A stretch of DNA of 64,000 nt from an uncultured Alphaproteobacteria bacterium. GTDB taxonomy: Bacteria > Pseudomonadota > Alphaproteobacteria > Caulobacterales > Hyphomonadaceae. The notes beneath the pieces are model-generated. The model saw only the letters and a list, made by a program, of their open reading frames with translations. It ran no database searches and had not been told where the DNA came from. A program made the position numbers and the translations under genes. Position 1 is the first letter of the stretch; each line of letters opens with the position of its first letter. The DNA is taken from positions 1-64,000 of the forward strand of contig CAIKWZ010000015.1 of assembly GCA_903831255.1 (NCBI GenBank). Reading direction: 5' to 3'. Positions 25,808-35,005 of the stretch are shown here, piece after piece.

Positions 25808-26764
25808 ATGATCCAGATCCGCGCTGCAGCCCTGCCTCTGGTTTTGCTCCTCTCGACGGGAGCGATGGCGCCGTCCTGGGTCAGCGAGGCGGAGGCGCAG
25901 GCAGCCTCCCCCGCCCCCGCAAAGGCGGCGGACAGCCGGTATGCAACCGCCCCGGACGGGGTGAAGATCCATTACACCGCCACCGGCGAAGGGCCTCTGG
26001 TGGTGATGATCCACGGCTTTCCCGATTATGCCGGCACCTGGTCGAAACTGATCCCCGCCCTCAGCGACAATTACCGGACCGTCGCGATCGACACCCGCGG
26101 CTACAATTATTCGGACAAACCGACGGATGTGGACAGCTACAGACGCGACCGTCTCGTGGCCGATGTGGAGGCCGTCATCCGTGCCGAGGGGCGCACGAAA
26201 GCTACCGTGATCGGTCACGACTTCGGAGCCTTCATCGCCTGGTTCTTCGCCTTCGATCGTCCGGAGATGACCGCCTCTCTTGTGATCCTGTCCGTTCCTC
26301 ATCCGGCGAACTTCGCCAACGAGCTGGCGACCAATCCCGAACAGATGCGCAACAGCCAGTACGCCCTCGCCCTTCAGGCGGAGGGATCCGAGCGCGCCCT
26401 GAGCGCAGAGCGCTTCGCCGCCGGCCGCACAGACCCTGTCGAACGGCAGGCCTATCTCGAGGCGCTGAAGCGGTCGGATTTTCGGGCCATGACGAACTAT
26501 TATCGGGCAAACTTCCCCATCGGCCCCAACGCGCCGAAGCCAGGCGAGCCGCCGGCTCAGTTCCCGCCGGTGACGGCGCCGGTCCTGGTGATCCACGGGG
26601 TGAAGGATCCCTATCTTCTCGCCTCAGGACATTCCCGCAGCTGGGAGCGCATCAGCCGCGACAGCACCTTCCTGATGATCCCGGACGCCGATCACAACGT
26701 CCATCTCGACGCGCCAGCCCTTGTGAACAGAACGATCCGCGACTGGCTCGACGCCAGACGGTAA
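25808..26764 (+). CDS. exported alpha/beta hydrolase, epoxide-hydrolase-like
   Basis: A 318-residue hydrolase with a signal peptide ending near EAEAQA. MIHGFPDYAGTW is the oxyanion HGxP motif. GHDFGAFIAWFFAF carries an aspartate nucleophile, as in soluble epoxide hydrolases and haloalkane dehalogenases rather than serine esterases. The catalytic histidine is in PDADHNVHLDAP. The length and the HGFP motif favour epoxide hydrolase. It follows the SDR by 40 bases with AGAAGGA before the ATG. The export signal is unusual for epoxide hydrolases, and the substrate is unknown. Confidence 0.87.
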   Translation: MIQIRAAALPLVLLLSTGAMAPSWVSEAEAQAASPAPAKAADSRYATAPDGVKIHYTATGEGPLVVMIHGFPDYAGTWSKLIPALSDNYRTVAIDTRGYNYSDKPTDVDSYRRDRLVADVEAVIRAEGRTKATVIGHDFGAFIAWFFAFDRPEMTASLVILSVPHPANFANELATNPEQMRNSQYALALQAEGSERALSAERFAAGRTDPVERQAYLEALKRSDFRAMTNYYRANFPIGPNAPKPGEPPAQFPPVTAPVLVIHGVKDPYLLASGHSRSWERISRDSTFLMIPDADHNVHLDAPALVNRTIRDWLDARR

Positions 26765-26929
26765 ACGCAAGGGAACTTCCCCGGATCCGAGGTCGGACTG
26801 AGGCAGAAAAGCCGCCGGACGCCTCACGGTTTGCAGGAGATGGGACGCAAAAGAACCGAAAGTGAAGATCGCGCCTACTCCTGATGATCCGCGGCGCTTA
26901 CGACCGCGGCGGCCACTCTACGACCGGTC

Positions 26930-27381
26930 TACGAGATTCAGCGAACTCAGCAGGGGTCATCACCGCTTCCAGCTCCTTGAAGAAACCTCCTCAGGAACCT
27001 CGTCGCCTTCGGCAAGGTCATACGATTTCGGACGTCCGCCTTATTTAACTGCACGCCTTCACCTGCGTACCTGTCATGTATGAGTGCCAGACTGTACTGA
27101 GTCGCTGGATCGCCCTGCCCAGCGGCGAGATGATGCCAGCCGACGGCCTCGACCTATTGGAGACCATCTCTCTCCGGCACGCCCAGCCCTTCCCGGTTCA
27201 CTAGCCCCATAATGGTTTGGGCGGCTGCGTAGTCCGTCTCTGCGGCGAGACAATACCAGAGCACAGCCTCGAGATGGTTCCGTGGCGCGCCCAGGCCCTC
27301 ATGGAGCATACAACCCACGCTGCTCTGGGCCTCAGGATTGCTCAGCTCTGCGGCAAGGCGATGGGGCCGCACGGCCGCCAC
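26930..27381 (-). pseudogene. Sel1-repeat protein with an in-frame stop
   Basis: On the minus strand, SNPEAQSSVGCMLHEGLGAPRNHLEAVLWYCLAAETDYAAAQTIMGLVNREGLG is a row of Sel1-like helical repeats. A TAG at 27154-27156 then interrupts, and in the same frame VEAVGWHHLAAGQGDPATQYSLALIHDRYAGEGV continues the repeats. The protein-like reading fades near 26930. Neither end is clear, and no good start is visible. Sel1 proteins are scaffolds or secreted regulators; this copy is decayed. Confidence 0.65.
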
Positions 27382-28003
27382 AGGTCACGCCAACTCGGGT
27401 GGGCGTCGCCATGCGCGACGCCCGTGGCATCCACGGCACACGGGTCTATGATGATGAGGAACACCGTGACCACATCCCGCCATCAAAACGAGAGGTCGAC
27501 TGGGACAGCGGGTCGTTCAACCAAGCCCAACGAGACCTGTTCGCTACGCATAGCTAATTCGTCAATGCCGCCCAGGTCGGACAAACCGTAGCGCCTGGCA
27601 TAGCCTTGCATGGCCTTGCCAGACTAGGCCGAGGCTCGGGGTGGCGGCGCCAGGCCTGCCGGGTGAGTATCGTGCCATGCAGCCCATGCGTGCCCCACAT
27701 GCCACGACCACCGAGCCCCTTGAGAACGCCATGCGTGTCGTCGCACTTCTCATCTAGACTGCTGGGGATGCCTTCTGGCCCGTGCTCGAACGGCTGCAGG
27801 CAGAGCACGCGGCGCTGGTGAGCCGACAGGCTCGGCTTGACCTCTATCCTGGATGCGGGCGCTTCGCTGCCGAACCACGCCAGCGGGTGTTGGGTTGAAG
27901 CTCCCGTCCTGAAGTGCGCGCGGCCAATCGGTGATTGAACGCAACGACGCAGCATGACGGTTCGACCGACCCCGGCCTCAGTTGACGAAGGTCGCTGCGT
28001 CAT
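27382..28003. other. scar region without a recognised gene
   Basis: Open frames up to about 150 codons occur here on the minus strand, such as 27554-28015, but their sequences are rich in Arg, Pro and His and look like chance frames. The stretch separates the broken Sel1 gene from the second VapBC pair. Confidence 0.3.
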
Positions 28004-28026
28004 GGTATATACCAACGATATATATC
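28004..28026 (+). promoter_or_regulatory. inverted-repeat operator of the second VapBC pair
   Basis: GGTATATA and TATATATC, with a seven-base spacer and one arm mismatch, lie 19 bases upstream of the vapB start. It resembles the palindrome in front of the first pair in size and placement but not in sequence, so the two pairs should not cross-regulate. Confidence 0.5.
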
Positions 28027-28045
28027 ATACTTCGGGGGCTCGACC

Positions 28046-28303
28046 ATGACTGCGACAGCCAAGGTGTTCATGCATGGCCGATCCCAAGCCGTGCGCTTGC
28101 CCAAAGAGTTCCGGTTCGAGGGCAAGGAAGTACGGGTCAGCCGCCAGGGTAACAAAGTGATCCTTGAACCGTTGGAAACCGCTCGGGATTTTGATCCTGT
28201 CGTATTCTGGGCCAAGATCGATGCTCTTGGGCCATTTGATTTTCCTGATGACATTGATAACGGATTGCGTCCCGACCTCGATGAAGCTCCGTCGTTCGCG
28301 TGA
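28046..28303 (+). CDS. vapB: VapB-type antitoxin
   Basis: An 85-residue antitoxin. The N-terminal AbrB-type domain reads [38 protein letters not shown]. The C-terminal tail is acidic and aromatic ([22 protein letters not shown]). It is intact, with ATG 28046 as start. It differs in sequence from the VapB at 19959, so it is a separate acquisition. Confidence 0.88.
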   Translation: MTATAKVFMHGRSQAVRLPKEFRFEGKEVRVSRQGNKVILEPLETARDFDPVVFWAKIDALGPFDFPDDIDNGLRPDLDEAPSFA

Positions 28304-28309
28304 GCCGTG

Positions 28310-28717
28310 ATGTTGTCTCTGGATACGAACATCATCATTGGCCTTCTGAACGGACGAAATCCGGCCCTGCGCGCGCATTATACGCTGGCGCGCCGGGACG
28401 ACGTGTCGCTCACGCTCTCGACAGTGGCCTACTATGAACTGCGCCTCGGCGTGGCCAAAAGTTCCCGAGCACGCGAGACCGCCGAGGCGCTCGACAGTTT
28501 GCTGGCTGCCAACATCGACATCCTGCCCTTCACGGCCGATGACGCTTCGGATGCGGCGGATATCAGGGCAGGACTTGAGCGCGAGGGCACGCCAATCGGG
28601 CCCTACGACATCCTTATCGCTGCCCAGGCCCGCCGACGCAGTCTCGGTCTTGTGACGCTCAACACCCGCGAGTTCAACCGCGTGCCGGGTCTGACGGTTG
28701 TGGACTGGTCTATGTGA
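28310..28717 (+). CDS. vapC: VapC-type PIN-domain ribonuclease toxin
   Basis: A 135-residue PIN nuclease. Metal-binding acids are in LSLDTNIIIGLL, STVAYYELRLGVAKS and GPYDILIAAQARRR. The end GLVTLNTREFNRVPGLTVVDW is typical. ATG 28310 begins the protein; a GTG three bases upstream is possible. The gene follows vapB by six bases. All expected active-site acids are there. It lies directly upstream of the truncated AbiEi gene. Confidence 0.9.
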   Translation: MLSLDTNIIIGLLNGRNPALRAHYTLARRDDVSLTLSTVAYYELRLGVAKSSRARETAEALDSLLAANIDILPFTADDASDAADIRAGLEREGTPIGPYDILIAAQARRRSLGLVTLNTREFNRVPGLTVVDWSM

Positions 28718-28770
28718 TCGATCCGGGGGGCTCGCTCACCCGGACCACCTGAGGAACCACGGATTAGATC

Positions 28771-29010
28771 GTGATCTCCCGCAAACTGGAAAAGCTGCTG
28801 GCGTCCTGCACGAGCATCAAGGTCAAGCGCCTCTTTTTCATTCTTGCCGACAAACACGGACACGCCTGGCGGCGGCATCTGTCGCCCGGTCCATTTGACC
28901 TCGGCTACGGTCCGCGCGCCCTCTTTGAAAAGGGACAGTTTCATCCGCAGTATGGGGTCTGTATGCCGCCTGAACTGATGCCCCACAGGGACGACGAGAC
29001 TGGCGCGTGA
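28771..29010 (+). pseudogene. AbiEi-type antitoxin, C-terminal remnant
   Basis: The frame ISRKLEKLLASCTSIKVKRLFFILADKHGHAWRRHL, then FDLGYGPRALFEKGQFHPQYGVCMPPEL is the C-terminal domain of an AbiEi antitoxin. The N-terminal winged helix is missing, and the vapC stop lies 54 bases upstream. A GTG could start an 79-residue fragment, but it would lack the DNA-binding part. It overlaps the toxin remnant as a normal pair would. Confidence 0.65.
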
Positions 29011-29287
29011 GCGATATGTGAAACAGATTCGACTGCTGGTCGACATCATGCCAGCCTTGGCGGCGGAAGAAGACTTCGCTTTGAAAGACCGTACGGCAAT
29101 CAACCCCTTCTATCGCGAACTTCCACGCCTTTCCGTCGATGTCGACCTCACCTTCCTTCCGATCAAGGATCGCGCGCAGTCCCTTACCGAAATCGACGCC
29201 GCCATGGTCAGCATTGCCGGCGAAGCATCCGGCGCCCTAACTCCGACCATGAGAGCACATACAAGAACCGTCACAGCCTTCCGATAG
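29003..29287 (+). pseudogene. AbiEii-type toxin, N-terminal remnant
   Basis: The frame LARERYVKQIRLLVDIMPALAAEEDFALKDRTAINPFYRELPRLSVDVDLTFLPIKDRAQSL matches the start of AbiEii nucleotidyltransferases. The glycine pair normally found before TAINLF is replaced by Asp-Arg, which should destroy the active site. The reading stops at 29287 after about 90 codons, where it runs into the 3' end of the TraF gene on the other strand. So about two thirds of the toxin has been cut away, probably when the transfer genes arrived. Confidence 0.7.
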
Positions 29288-29777
29288 GCTCCACGACGCC
29301 GATGACCGAGCTCAGGGGCGCGAGGCCGAAGGAGCGCCCGTCCCATGAGCGGGATCCATCACCCAGCAGCAGAACTTCGCCCTCTTTGAGTCGGCGGCAG
29401 ACCTCCCCCCCGCCAAACAGACCGGGTCCATACCCATGCGGGACCAGAGCCCCGAGAGGAGCGCCATTGCGTTCAAGATGTCCGTTGCGTTCACAGAGGA
29501 CATCGCCTGCACCGGCGGCAAACGTCTTGATGAGAAGATCGTCGGGACGCATCACGCCCAGCCGCACCCCGAGCTCGCGTATGTCATCCGGCGGCCGCAC
29601 GGCGACCCGCCGACCGATCTCAACGGCGTCGGGGACCAGCCGGTAAAGACCGATCGGCGCGCTTGGCGTGGCGTTCCAGATGAGGACCGGGGTACGCGCA
29701 TCAGGCGGGATGGCAAGCATCGCCAGAGCGAGCGCTGTCAGAGAGACGATCGACCACGACCTCCAGCCGCCCTTCAC
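29271..29777 (-). CDS. traF: TraF-like signal peptidase (S26 family) of conjugal transfer
   Basis: A 168-residue S26-family serine peptidase. The N-terminal membrane segment is WSIVSLTALALAMLAIPP. NATPSAPIGLYRL contains the catalytic serine and DLLIKTFAAGAGDVLCE the catalytic lysine. Near the end, LLLGDGSRSWDGRSFGLAPLSSVIG is the last conserved box. In IncP-type systems TraF matures the TrbC pilin, and a trbC gene is present 2.1 kb away. The gene is intact, and its 3' end overlaps the AbiEii remnant by 17 bases. Confidence 0.88.
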   Translation of the reverse strand: MKGGWRSWSIVSLTALALAMLAIPPDARTPVLIWNATPSAPIGLYRLVPDAVEIGRRVAVRPPDDIRELGVRLGVMRPDDLLIKTFAAGAGDVLCERNGHLERNGAPLGALVPHGYGPGLFGGGEVCRRLKEGEVLLLGDGSRSWDGRSFGLAPLSSVIGVVEPIGRL

Positions 29778-30897
29778 ATGCGCTCTCCCATTCAGGGGCC
29801 ATTACGATGGCGTCACGCACAAATCATTCCATCTCATCACACCCGGCCGTCCCGGTCAGAGGGTCCTGCACGACTTTTCCGATTTAGATGATGCGCGTCG
29901 TCGCCATGCCGGCGACGACGCAAGAGATCCGCCTCGCCTGTGCGCAGACTTTCAGGAGCTGACGTCAGCCGGGAGATTTGGAGATATCGATAACAGCGGC
30001 TCCGGCCGGAGACGCTCTGCGACCTGTCGTCTTCAACGCTTACGTCTGACCGAACCATCATGCAGAGACAGTCTCAGGCGAGCCGACCAGCGCCGGATCG
30101 CAACCAGAGCGCCCGGACGCGGGACGATTGGCCGTCGCTCTGCGCCGCCAAAGCCGACAGCCTCTGCCGCCACGTCTGATGGCGCAGAGCAGTCGTTCCA
30201 GAACTGAACAGAGAGGATCGCGCTCAGGCCCAGCGTCTTCCCAGACGCCAGGTCAGCGTCCGGCGATGATCCATCCTGCGACACTGCACCTCACATGATC
30301 CGGATCGTTCGGGCGCGCTCGCACCTTGCTCTTCCGAACAACACTCCATAGAAACCGCGCGCCTTGTTAAAGGAATTTATACCATGATTTAGAATGCACA
30401 TTATATGCATTTTAAAATACGAATAAAATTATGGTTCATAAACCCTTAAAATAACTCTGGCCCGCGCCTTGCATCGCCTGTTTCAGGAGACAAGGGCGAA
30501 CGCATGAGCCGATCGACGCCATCCTTCATTCAATCCCCCGCCGGTCGCAGCTTTGCGTTCGGCCGGTCCCTGATTGCGAGGCGCAGATGGAAAGAACCGC
30601 CGCCGACAGGATGGCGCACGCCCCGCCCTGAGCCGGGCGCAGCGCCAGGGCCCCTCACCCAATCCGTCCGCTCGCCCAGACCGGACCAGGGCGGAGGGAC
30701 ACCCCCCGCGGACCGGGAAGGATAGGATCCCGCGCCATGGCCCCGCTTCGCATGTCACACAGCGCATCCGGACGAACGGCCACAGGCGGATCTCTCAGGA
30801 CGACGACCCGAAGCCGGGGCACGCCGGCCGCTTTTAACGCCAGACCTCCGGCGCCGAGGCGCGCTCCGTCTCGCTCTTCCACGAGGGAGGCGACGCC
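29778..30897. other. gap between traF and trbB with an AT-rich patch
   Basis: This 1.1-kb gap lies between the divergent traF and trbB genes. In alphaproteobacterial transfer elements, relaxase and coupling protein genes often lie in this neighbourhood, but I find neither. A small plus-strand frame (30504-30725, 73 codons) has a weak ribosome site but no known family. The patch 30340-30460 is strikingly AT-rich compared with everything around it and holds an inverted repeat. Confidence 0.45.
30393..30411 (+). promoter_or_regulatory. inverted repeat in an AT-rich patch upstream of trbB
   Basis: AATGCA and TGCATT, with seven bases between, lie in the AT-rich patch about 490 bases before trbB. 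It could be an operator or promoter for the trb operon, or part of a transfer origin. No nick-site consensus is recognisable to me. Confidence 0.4.
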
Positions 30898-31887
30898 ATG
30901 AGCGATTCCCTTCCGGCCGCACGCATCGACATCGCGGCGCGGGGCGCGGACATGCTGGCCGCCGCTCTGGGCGCGGAAATCCGCCGCTGGCTGGAGGCGC
31001 CCGACACTCTGGAGATTCTCGCCAATCCCGATGGCTGGGTGTTTCTCGAGCGCGAAGGGCTCGGACGCGCACGCACGCAGCTTCGTCTCCCTCCATCCGG
31101 CGCCGAAAGGATCATCCGCCTCGCGGCGGGCCTGTGCCCGGCCCCGCAGGCCGGAGGCGGCCTCATCGTGACCGCAGAACTCCCCCCGCATGGCGATCGC
31201 TTCGAGGGTCTTCTACCGCCGGTCGTCAGAGCCCCGTGCTTCGCGATCCGCCGGCCCACGCGGTCGCGGCCCTCTCTGGAGGATTATGTGCGCGCCGGCA
31301 TCCTCTCCCCGACGCAGGCGTCCCAGCTGCGCGCCGCCATAGCGGGGCGCGCAAACATCCTGATCGCCGGCGGCGCCGGATCGGGCAAGACAACGCTCGC
31401 CAACGCCCTGCTCGCGGAAATGGCGCGACGATCAGAGCGCATCGTGGTGCTCGAGGACACGCGCGAGCTCGGGTGCGACGCCGAAGACATCGTTCATCTG
31501 CGAACGCTCCCCGGACAGGTCAGCCTCAACGATCTGGTCCGCTCGACGCTGCGTCTTCGCCCGGACCGGATCATCGTCGGCGAGGTTCGCGGCGGAGAGG
31601 CCCTCGAACTGCTCAAAGCCTGGAACACCGGGCATCCCGGAGGGCTCGCCACCCTGCACGCCAACTCCGCGGAGGCCGCCCTCTCACGCCTTGAACAGCT
31701 GACCCTCGAGGTCGCATCGACCCCGCCGACGCGCCTGATCGAAGAGACCATCGATCTGGTGACGTTCATCGAACGCGGCGGGCCCGGCGGTCGCATCGTT
31801 TCACAGATCCTGGCGCCGTCCCGGCGCCAGTCCACCCGGAGCGCGGGGTCGACGCGCTCATCCCTCACACAAGGACGCCATCCATGA
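30898..31887 (+). CDS. trbB: TrbB, VirB11-type ATPase of the transfer system
   Basis: A 329-residue hexameric secretion ATPase on the inner face of the membrane. Walker A is GGAGSGKTTLANALL. The Asp box is ERIVVLEDTRELGC, Walker B is RPDRIIVGEVRGGEALELLKAWNTGHPGG, and the His box is LATLHANSAEAAL. The ATG follows GAGGGAGGCGACGCC. The stop overlaps the trbC start. It is the first gene of the operon and appears intact. Confidence 0.95.
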   Translation: MSDSLPAARIDIAARGADMLAAALGAEIRRWLEAPDTLEILANPDGWVFLEREGLGRARTQLRLPPSGAERIIRLAAGLCPAPQAGGGLIVTAELPPHGDRFEGLLPPVVRAPCFAIRRPTRSRPSLEDYVRAGILSPTQASQLRAAIAGRANILIAGGAGSGKTTLANALLAEMARRSERIVVLEDTRELGCDAEDIVHLRTLPGQVSLNDLVRSTLRLRPDRIIVGEVRGGEALELLKAWNTGHPGGLATLHANSAEAALSRLEQLTLEVASTPPTRLIEETIDLVTFIERGGPGGRIVSQILAPSRRQSTRSAGSTRSSLTQGRHP

Positions 31888-32216
31888 CCATCCTCACAAC
31901 CCGATCCGCGCGCCGGATGATCGCCGTCGGCCTTCTCGCCGCCCTGGCGCCGGGCGCTTATGCGGCCACCACCGCCGCCGGCGGCATGCCCTGGGAAGAT
32001 CCGCTCAACGCCGTCATGCTCTCCATCACAGGCCCCACAGCGCGCATCATCGCCATTCTGATCATTGTGGCCGCCGGCCTCACCCTCGCCTTCGGCGACA
32101 TCGGACAGGGCTTCAAGAAGCTCCTCCAGATCCTCTTCGGCCTCGCCATCGCCTTCGCTGCGGCGACCTTCTTTCTCCCCCTCGTCGGCGGCGCCGGCGC
32201 GGTCCTGCCGTCCTGA
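31884..32216 (+). CDS. trbC: TrbC, VirB2-type pilin
   Basis: A 110-residue prepilin with a long signal segment ending GAYAATTAAGG and two membrane helices (SITGPTARIIAILIIVAAGLTLAFG and LLQILFGLAIAFAAATFFLPLVGGAG). This is the normal layout of conjugative pilins. The start overlaps the trbB stop (ATGA). TraF, coded nearby, would be the processing peptidase. Confidence 0.9.
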   Translation: MTILTTRSARRMIAVGLLAALAPGAYAATTAAGGMPWEDPLNAVMLSITGPTARIIAILIIVAAGLTLAFGDIGQGFKKLLQILFGLAIAFAAATFFLPLVGGAGAVLPS

Positions 32217-32231
32217 CCGCAGGAGAGACCC

Positions 32232-32495
32232 ATGACCGAGCCTGATCCGCATGGATTTTCGGCGCCGCTCCGGCAGGCCCTCATCCATCCTCTGAAGCTG
32301 GGCGGCGCGCCGCGAAGCTGGGCGATTCTGAACGGCGCCCTCAGCGCCGCCATCGTCTTCTCCGGAGCGCCCCTCGCCGGACTTCTTGCGGCCTGTCTCG
32401 GTCATGCCCTCGGGGTGTGGCTCTGCCGGAAGGATCCCCTGGCACCGACCCTCATCGCCAGGGCGATGCGCCTGCCGGCCCGCTTTGAACGGTGA
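32232..32495 (+). CDS. trbD: TrbD, VirB3-type membrane protein
   Basis: An 87-residue inner-membrane subunit with the family segment HPLKLGGAPRSWAILNGALSAAIVF, followed by two close membrane helices. AGGAGAGACCC precedes the ATG. It lies between trbC and trbE as in other Trb operons. Confidence 0.9.
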   Translation: MTEPDPHGFSAPLRQALIHPLKLGGAPRSWAILNGALSAAIVFSGAPLAGLLAACLGHALGVWLCRKDPLAPTLIARAMRLPARFER

Positions 32496-32500
32496 CATCC

Positions 32501-35005
32501 ATGTTCTCACTCGCCCCCTATCGCCATCACCCCTCGCGTCTCGAGGATTATCTGCCCTGGGCGATCCTCGTCGCCCCGGGCGTGATCCTCGACAAGGACG
32601 GATCATTTCAGGCGACGGCCCGCTTTCGGGGCCCCGACATCCGCTCAGCGACGCGCGCAGAACTCGCCTCCCTCGCGCTTCGCGCCAACAATGTGATCTC
32701 CCGTCTCGGGCAGGGATGGACGGTCTGGATCGAGGCCCGCCGCGAAGAGATAGCGCCCGAACATGAGGGGGTCTTTCCCGACGAGTTCTCCCGTCTGATC
32801 GAGGCCGAGCGCGCCGCCGCCTTCAAGCACGCCGGCCAGTCCTTCGAGACCCTTCATCACCTCACCCTGCAATGGACCCCGCCCAGCGACGTCCAGAGAC
32901 GGGCGGCCGCCTTCCTGTTCTCCACCCGCTCAAAGCAAACGGATGAGAGATCGGCAGGATCAGCGCGCGAGGCGCTCGAGACCTTTCGTCGTCAGGTCTC
33001 ATCGGCCTTTGCGCTCTTCTCCTCCCTGTGCGCCGAGTTCGAGGCGCTCGACGATGACGAAACCCTGACCTATCTGCGCACCTGCGTATCGCCCCGGCCC
33101 CACCCTGTGCGCGCGCCGGCCGGGCCCGCCCTTCTCGACAGCCTCCTCACCGATGCGCCGCTCTCCGGGGGGCTCCATCCGCGCCTGGGAGACATGCACC
33201 TGCGGACCCTGACCGTAACCGGATTTCCGGCCACCTCGTTTGCAGGCATGCTGAACGACCTCAACGCCTGTCCGTTGGCCTTCCGGTGGATGACGCGGTT
33301 CATCCGTCTGTCGCGCGAGGAGGCGGTGCGCGAACTTGAACGCAAGCGCCGTCAGTGGTTCTCCCAGCACAAATCCTTCGGCGCACTGCTTCGCGAGACG
33401 CTGACGCGCGAGCCGTCGGCCTTTTCCGATCCGGACGCCCTCGCCAAGAGCGCTGAGGCCGACGCCGCGCTCGAGGACCTCGGATCCGACGAGGTCGGGT
33501 TCGGATACCTCACCTCGACGGTCACCGTCCTTTCTCCGACGGCGAAGCAGGCCGATCAGGATCTCGCCCGTCTGAGCCGGCGCCTCGAGTTGGCGGGGTT
33601 CACGGTCATTCCCGAGACCTTCAACGCCGTCGAGGCCTGGCTCTCGAGCCTCCCGGGACATGTCCACGCCAATGTCCGCTGGCCGCTCGTCTCCACCCTC
33701 AACATGGCGCACATCGCGCCCCTCGCCTCCGTGTGGGCCGGAGAGGCTAGGTGCCGCCATCTCTCCGGCCCTGCGCTCATCCTGGCCGAAACGGAAGGCG
33801 CAACGCCCTTTCGCCTCAACCTTCATGTCGGCGATGTCGGCCACACCATGATTGTCGGACCGACCGGCGCCGGCAAATCCGTTCTCCTCGCCTTTCTCGC
33901 TTTACAATGGCGGCGCTACCCGAACGCGCAGGTTTTCATTTTTGACCGCGGAGGGTCGGCGCGGGCCGCCTGCCTCGCCATGGGAGGGACCGTTCTCGAT
34001 CTCTCCCCGGAGGAGACGCGTCCCCTTCAGCCGCTCGCCGGGCTCGACACGCCTCAGGGACGCGCCCGCGCCATGGACTGGCTGAGCGAGCTTATCGCCC
34101 TCGAAGGCCTCAGCCTCACCCCGGCGCGCCGGGATGCGCTGTGGACAGCGCTGATGAGCCTCTCGGGCGCCCCTGTTGCGCATCGGCACCTGACAGGCCT
34201 GCGCCTCCTCGTCCCGGACAGCGAACTCAAGGAGGCTCTGAGCTCCTATACCCATGAAGGGCCTTTGGGCTCTCTCTTCGACGGAGACGCCGATCCTCTT
34301 GCGCTTTCCGACATCAGCCTTTTCGAAATGCAGGACCTCCTTGCCCGGCCGAAGGCCGCAGCGCTCGCGCTCCATTATCTGTTCTCACGCCTCGAAGAGA
34401 GATTCGACGGACGTCCCACGCTGATCCTTCTCGATGAGGCATGGACGCTTCTGGATACGCCGGTGTTCGCCGCCCGCCTGAAGGACTGGCTGAAGACGCT
34501 GCGCAAGAAGAACGTGGCGGTTGTCTTCGCCACCCAGTCCCTTGCCGACATCGCATCCTCTTCCATCGCGCCGCAGCTGATCGAGAGCTGCCCCACCCGC
34601 ATTTTCCTGCCCAACGAGCGCGCCCTCGAGCCCCAGCAGCAGCGCGTCTATGAAGCGTTCGGGCTCAACGCGGCCGAACGCGAACTGCTCGCCTCCGCAA
34701 TTCCCAAGCGGGACTATTTTTATCAGAGCCCGCTCGGCCGGCGTCTCTTCCAGCTGCGCCTCGGCGAGATCGCCCTCGCCGTCTGCGCCGCATCCGACCC
34801 CGAAACGCTCCGCCTTGTGGCGGCCTGCGAGGCCCGGCGCGGGCCCCATCCCTTCTGGCGAATTTTTCTGTCGGCGCGGGGACACTCGCCGATCCTTGAG
34901 GCGATCGACGCCGGCGCCGACGCCTCCGCCCCTCCTGACGAGAACGAGGGCCTGTCCGAAAGCCAGCCCGTCCTTATCGCCCCGATGGAGCCCGTCCTCC
35001 CATGA
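32501..35005 (+). CDS. trbE: TrbE, VirB4-type ATPase
   Basis: An 834-residue transfer ATPase that powers pilus assembly and secretion. Walker A is IVGPTGAGKSVLLAFLALQW (about residue 455) and Walker B is PTLILLDEAWTLLDT (about 645), followed by LRKKNVAVVFATQSLADI. I chose ATG 32501 because MFSLAPYRHHPSRLEDYLPW matches the usual start of TrbE; a GTG at 32492 overlapping the trbD stop would add three residues. The length is normal and no damage is visible. Confidence 0.94.
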   Translation: MFSLAPYRHHPSRLEDYLPWAILVAPGVILDKDGSFQATARFRGPDIRSATRAELASLALRANNVISRLGQGWTVWIEARREEIAPEHEGVFPDEFSRLIEAERAAAFKHAGQSFETLHHLTLQWTPPSDVQRRAAAFLFSTRSKQTDERSAGSAREALETFRRQVSSAFALFSSLCAEFEALDDDETLTYLRTCVSPRPHPVRAPAGPALLDSLLTDAPLSGGLHPRLGDMHLRTLTVTGFPATSFAGMLNDLNACPLAFRWMTRFIRLSREEAVRELERKRRQWFSQHKSFGALLRETLTREPSAFSDPDALAKSAEADAALEDLGSDEVGFGYLTSTVTVLSPTAKQADQDLARLSRRLELAGFTVIPETFNAVEAWLSSLPGHVHANVRWPLVSTLNMAHIAPLASVWAGEARCRHLSGPALILAETEGATPFRLNLHVGDVGHTMIVGPTGAGKSVLLAFLALQWRRYPNAQVFIFDRGGSARAACLAMGGTVLDLSPEETRPLQPLAGLDTPQGRARAMDWLSELIALEGLSLTPARRDALWTALMSLSGAPVAHRHLTGLRLLVPDSELKEALSSYTHEGPLGSLFDGDADPLALSDISLFEMQDLLARPKAAALALHYLFSRLEERFDGRPTLILLDEAWTLLDTPVFAARLKDWLKTLRKKNVAVVFATQSLADIASSSIAPQLIESCPTRIFLPNERALEPQQQRVYEAFGLNAAERELLASAIPKRDYFYQSPLGRRLFQLRLGEIALAVCAASDPETLRLVAACEARRGPHPFWRIFLSARGHSPILEAIDAGADASAPPDENEGLSESQPVLIAPMEPVLP

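Noticed and set aside
29837-30284. A relaxase, coupling protein or partition gene between traF and trbB
   Set aside because: I searched the frames for Walker motifs and relaxase histidine triads and saw none; the frames are short and low in hydrophobic residues.
30504-30725. A 73-codon frame upstream of trbB as a real gene
   Set aside because: It has an ATG and a weak ribosome site, but its sequence is Pro/Arg-rich and resembles no CopG or other accessory protein expected there.
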